Below are positions 59,767 to 64,000 of a stretch of DNA of 64,000 bases, one piece after another. The position numbers and the translations under genes are program-made. Origin of the DNA: Phoebastria nigripes (taxonomy: Eukaryota; Chordata; Aves; Procellariiformes; Diomedeidae); the NCBI GenBank assembly GCA_035582835.1, contig JAYKAV010003080.1:357753-421752 (forward strand), written 5' to 3'. A model generated the notes under the pieces. That model made no database searches, was not told the DNA's origin, and saw only the letters and a program-made list of their open reading frames with translations. Position 1 is the first letter of the stretch. The number at the start of each line of letters is the position of its first letter.

Positions 59767-60315
59767 TGTCGTGGTTTAACCCTGGCAGCACCTAAACACC
59801 ACGCAGCTGCTCGCTCACCCCCCCGCCTCCGGTGGGATGGGGGAGAGAATCGGGAGGGCACGAGTAGGAAAACTCGCAGGTTGAGATAAAAACAGTTTAA
59901 TAATTGAAATAAAACAAAGTAGAACAGTAATAGTAACAGTGATAACAACAACAACAACAACAAACAAAGCAGGCGATGCACAATGCAATTGCTCACCACC
60001 CGCCGAACCGAACGAGAGCCCGGGACCCAGGCCCCCCCCCGACACCCTTAGTTTTTATACTGAGCATGACGTTACATGGTATGGAATACCCCATTGGCCA
60101 GCTGGGTCAACCACCCCNGCTATGCTCCCCCCGCCAGCTTCCCATGCACCTGGCAGGGCATGGGAGGCCGAAAAGTGCCCGGTGCAAGCACCACCCAGCA
60201 GCACCCAAAACATCAANGGGCCATCAACGCTCCTATTATACCAAACCCAAAACACAGCACACCCCCCCCAGCTACTGGGAAGAAAGTTAACTCTGTCCCA
60301 GCCGGAACCAGGACA
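59767..60315 (-). mobile_element. Solo LTR of a second bird endogenous retrovirus family
   Basis: This 549-bp element reads, on the minus strand, TGTCCTGGTTCCGGCTGG at its start and ends GGTTAAACCACGACA, again TG...CA ended. A TATA box (TATAAAAA) lies at 60059-60052 and an ATTAAA polyadenylation signal at 59901-59896, both in minus orientation. A short AAC microsatellite (59945-59963 on the plus strand) lies downstream of the TATA box. It is flanked by AGCAC duplications. The start and layout match a high-copy LTR family I recognise from Neoaves genomes, but I cannot give its library name with certainty. No internal viral genes remain. Confidence 0.82.
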
Positions 60316-60320
60316 AGCAC
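60316..60320. repeat. Target-site duplication, right copy of LTR C
   Basis: AGCAC follows the LTR end and matches 59762-59766. Confidence 0.75.
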
Positions 60321-63300
60321 TCAGTACCTCTGAAAGCTAGCACATACGACCTGTCTCCAGATTACTGCTGCCTGTGTAAAACAGGTGTCAAAGGCTATTA
60401 TAAAAAATAAAGAAGGCCCTTGTAGCTGGCAGCATGTCAGGCTTGTTATCAAAGCCTAGGCAGCTAAAAAAGGTAATCTGCAGAGTATTGGCCCTACATG
60501 GCTTAACTGGATTAGCCTTTACATCCTAAATGTCTGGACTGTCTCCAAAAGAGGTAGCGAGTGCCTTTCCTTGAAGCAGTCCTCTTTTTCAACTAGTTGA
60601 TGGAGAGCCATTGTTCACAGAGATGCCTGGTTGCCTAATACCACGATGAAGATGGAGAGTGTGTATTACAGTGGCTGTTTGCAGAAGCAAACACGGGACA
60701 TGCTTAAGCACAGCTGTGACATTCAGTATCAAAACACTTTGCCAAGTCAGTTTTTCATGATAGAGCTCAGTCTTTCTTTAGCAAATGCTTCACTTTTCTC
60801 CGAGTTTTTTCAGCAGGCTGCTGAAGAGAATGTGTGTCCTTTAACCCAGGTGTTTACCTGGTGAGGGGACAGAGAGCCGAGAGCCTACAAACTTTGGGGA
60901 TCCTCCTTCCCAAGCATCCTGGTCCGTGGCTGCCTGACACCCTGGGCTCCTGGTCTGACCATCCTGGAGCCACCTCCAGCGCTTGGCACTGAGGTGCTTG
61001 TCAGGGGACTGTCCTGTAGCCAGGATCTTCTTTCCTTTTTTCAGAGACTCTCAGCACGGCCAGAATTATCAAAATCATCTGTGAAATGGACTGACTGTTC
61101 CTTCTCTGCCCATTTCCATCTCTCAGTCCCAGAATCCCAATGCATCTCTCAGCTTCCCAGGACCCAGGAGTGTAATACAGTGCAGAACAAAGGCCTCAAA
61201 TGAGAGATTTTTTAAGGGAAAAAAAGCCCACTCTTAAATAATGAATACAATGTGTTGCTCCATTTATGTCATATTGTCTGTCACCACAAAAATAAGAGAG
61301 AAGTGATCCTACATTTATCTGATCTACATTCCATCTGAGATGGAAAATTCTGGAACAGAAAGAGAGCTGCCGGAGATATTTGGGTCCATAGAGAAATGTC
61401 TGCACAGCAAAGAGGTAGATGTCCAGTTTGGCAGAAGACCTTGCTAAAATCATTCATGATGTATTTCTTGCATCTGCCTCAAACCCTCAGGAGGCCTTCA
61501 GCATGTCCTCTGTAATTTCCCATTTTTTTTTTTTCCTAAACTTCAGTCTCTGCATCAGCGCTGACGTTGTGATCTCAAGCGAAATGCAAGAGGGGTGCCC
61601 TTCTGGTCTCTGAATGCCGTTTTGCATTCAAAGTGGTTGGTGGTCATCAGCGAGTGACATGAGCCACTCCAACCATTTATTTAAACAACCCTGTGCACTA
61701 ATCCACACAAAGTTATAAACAGTGTGATCTGTCGCGTGTGTGCGTAAGTGTAAGAAAAAAAGGACAATCTTGAGAACTGTGCTGAGATGATGTATGTCCT
61801 TGCTAGAAATGTGTGGAGTTTGTAAAGGCCAGGCAAAAATAAATAAGAGGGGGAAAATTCACTGGTTTCCACCCGCCTCCTAACCAATAAATCACAAAGG
61901 CTCTCCATGCCTCCCCTGAGATACTTATTTGCTCTGCTCTGCCCCCAGCCACAATGAAATGGGCTTTTCTTCCACTTGAACTGACCTTTGGCAAACATTT
62001 CCCTTTCAGTTAAGATCTGAAATGTCCTTGTGGACTGCTGTTGCTGGAGACAGCGGGGAGAAGGCTCTCTGAAGCCACTCACACCAGTCAGGACAGAGAA
62101 TAATTACCTGGCTTCGTAAGGTTAATTCCAGTCTAGCCGAAGGCAGAGAGAAGTCATCCAGAGGTCTCCATCGGAGAATGGTATGTTTGTCTTTCTGGAC
62201 TCTCTGGTCTCCCCATGCTGGCTGCTTACTATATACTATGAATATTTCTGTCATGGACTGTTGAGCAATTAGTGTGTCTGAGCACTAGGCTTGCTGTCTT
62301 CATCACACTATCAGTTTTATAACCCAGTGTAAGCCTCCCAGGAATGAGGCTTTGACTGTGGCTTTACCTGGCTCACTGGAGTAAATGGAAAGCCTCCTGC
62401 GGATGGCAGGCTGGGCGTGCGTGTTTGGCACTGGGGAAGTTGTTGCCTGAGTGAACTAAAGAAAATTTATTAAAAATATACATCAAAAACTTGCTGCATG
62501 CAAACTTAAAGGTGAAGCCTAGAGTGACTTAATATACAGTCTCAATAAATAGGGCCAGGATAACTAGAAGAGGTAAAAGAAGAACATCAGATTAATGCCT
62601 GCAGGAACTTCAGAGGGTTGCATTGAGCAGAGCAGATTGGTGTAATGTTCCTGTCCAGCCTAAGTTCTCCAGACATCTTTGCAAATTCTTGCTAAGGAGT
62701 CAATGTTGCAGGCCCTTTCCTCTCTCTACGCTTCCTTTCAAACACAGCAGCCTATGTGTGAATCCTCGTGCCCAGAGTGTCCTTGGTCAGCCTTGTGTTC
62801 AGTAAAACCACACTACAGCAGGCAAATTACTGACTGGAGACCGGCTATGTGACGTGCTGTGGTGAAACGCTCGGGTTTTCACAGTACAATTATCTGGGTT
62901 TCGTGGCACTGCCATGTCATGACAGCTGTATCAACGACGGTGTCACTATTAGGATGGTTGAAGGATACGAAATAAGCTTGGCTTGTGAAGAGGAATAATA
63001 TCCTTCAAGACAGGGCTCTTGCCACGCAACTAAAATTCTCTCATCTGCTCCTGTGCAAGGGTAAGTGAAATGGGACGAATAGTGGCCCAGTGCTCATGTG
63101 TTTCTTGGTGGGTGGCACATATGCTAGATGCCATCGCTTCTTTCCCAACTACCAGCCCATATCTTCCTTGGGTCCTAAGCCTCCTAACTGGCTTTGGTGC
63201 CATCAGTTTTACTCCCCTTGCTGAAACCTTTTCTTTCTTTGGCTTTGGCAGTTCTGCCCTTCTCAAGATCTCTTTCTTTTTCTCTGGTTATTCCTTTAAT

Positions 63301-64000
63301 GCTTCTTGTCAATGGCTTCCTCTGTTCTTCTCCTTTCTTCCTTTGGAAAGAGAATCTCATAATACATTCGTCATCTTCTCTGCATCCCGACTACGTACTC
63401 TTACGTGCTCATAAGAGCAACTCATTAAGCTGGAAGTCACGTTATTAGGCTAAAACTTCAACATCCTTTGCATCTTACTCCTCTTCCCTGAGTCATCACC
63501 ATTCTCCTTGATCTCGGGGGTCTCTCATTGAGCATTCTCCTTGTCTTTCAGGTGCAGCGTAAGGTGAATTCCCACAGCCAGAGTTACTTGCTGTGCCCAA
63601 CATGGTGTTCATAATAGTCCACTGTGATGGAAGTTTATGAATCTTTCCTCCTCTTGGCCTTCCTCGTATCAAAACCACTTAAACCTAATGCATGTGCACT
63701 GATAAAGCGATTTCCTTTCCTGTTTTATCCCGTTCTGCTGCTGTCTTCCTTATAATTACATCAAGCACAAATATTCTCTGTTCCCTTTCCAGGCTTCTAT
63801 CTGTTTATTTACTTTAATGCCTTGTTGATTTGCATCCTCTGCTATGCCAGAAATTCTAGCCTCATTTGCCTGGGTATCTAGTTTCCCACTGAGTATACGC
63901 ATGCTTTCTTCACCGTGGAAGGAAGGCCCTTCTGATACCGGTCTTCAAAATCTGCATCTGATCATTTTGCTAGGCATTTTTATTGTGTTGCCTATACAAC
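60321..64000. other. Distal intergenic DNA to right edge
   Basis: No gene supported. The plus strand is strongly pyrimidine-biased from about 63100 to 63950, giving open frames such as 63070-63414 that have no recognisable domain. No CpG island or promoter was seen. Confidence 0.65.

Noticed and set aside
63070..63414. 114-codon plus-strand hydrophobic frame near the right edge
   Set aside because: Its hydrophobicity comes from C/T-rich DNA (Phe, Leu, Ser codons). No membrane-protein family was recognised and no exon borders were seen.

Overview
This window is vertebrate nuclear DNA, almost certainly from a bird. It has low gene density and long introns with GT-AG borders. It carries CR1 LINE fragments ending in the typical CR1 3' tail, and three solo LTRs of bird-type endogenous retroviruses. 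Scattered single N bases point to a draft or ambiguity-masked assembly. The gene order RPGR (minus) next to OTC (plus) is the conserved amniote arrangement. I cannot name the species.

Region 1 (1-15901, minus strand): the 5' part of RPGR, the ciliary RCC1-like protein. Exons 1 to 5 are complete and exon 6 runs off the left edge. The parts found encode residues 1 to 173. All exons join in phase, and several are too short to stand out as open reading frames. Intron 1 holds a 1,072-bp solo LTR with a perfect 5-bp target duplication.

Region 2 (15902-19868): the head-to-head space between RPGR and OTC. A GC-rich, CpG-rich block with a GC-box array and a YY1-like site lies next to RPGR exon 1. Further on is a broken TOPORS-like RING-finger pseudogene on the minus strand. 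The OTC side has no CpG island.

Region 3 (19869-50728, plus strand): the whole OTC gene (ornithine transcarbamylase). Its ten exons of 77, 139, 82, 88, 154, 123, 54, 150, 138 and 60 bp sum to 1,065 bp, which is 354 residues plus a stop. The mitochondrial leader, carbamoyl-phosphate motif, HPxQ motif, SMG loop and HCLP motif are all present, so the enzyme looks intact even though birds excrete uric acid. A short out-of-frame upstream ATG overlaps the start codon. Intron 3 contains a 1.4-kb inactivated CR1 and intron 1 an older CR1 relic.

Region 4 (about 50916-64000): intergenic DNA downstream of OTC. No gene could be supported. It contains a second copy of the RPGR-intron LTR family (57367-58492), dense in N bases, and an unrelated solo LTR on the minus strand (59767-60315). 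Both have 5-bp target duplications.

I found no CRISPR array, operon, intact tRNA or rRNA, and no convincing new protein-coding system. The most useful second-look items are the LTR family with an internal variable tandem repeat, the TOPORS-like pseudogene, the overlapping uORF of OTC, and the retention of a complete OTC in a uricotelic lineage.
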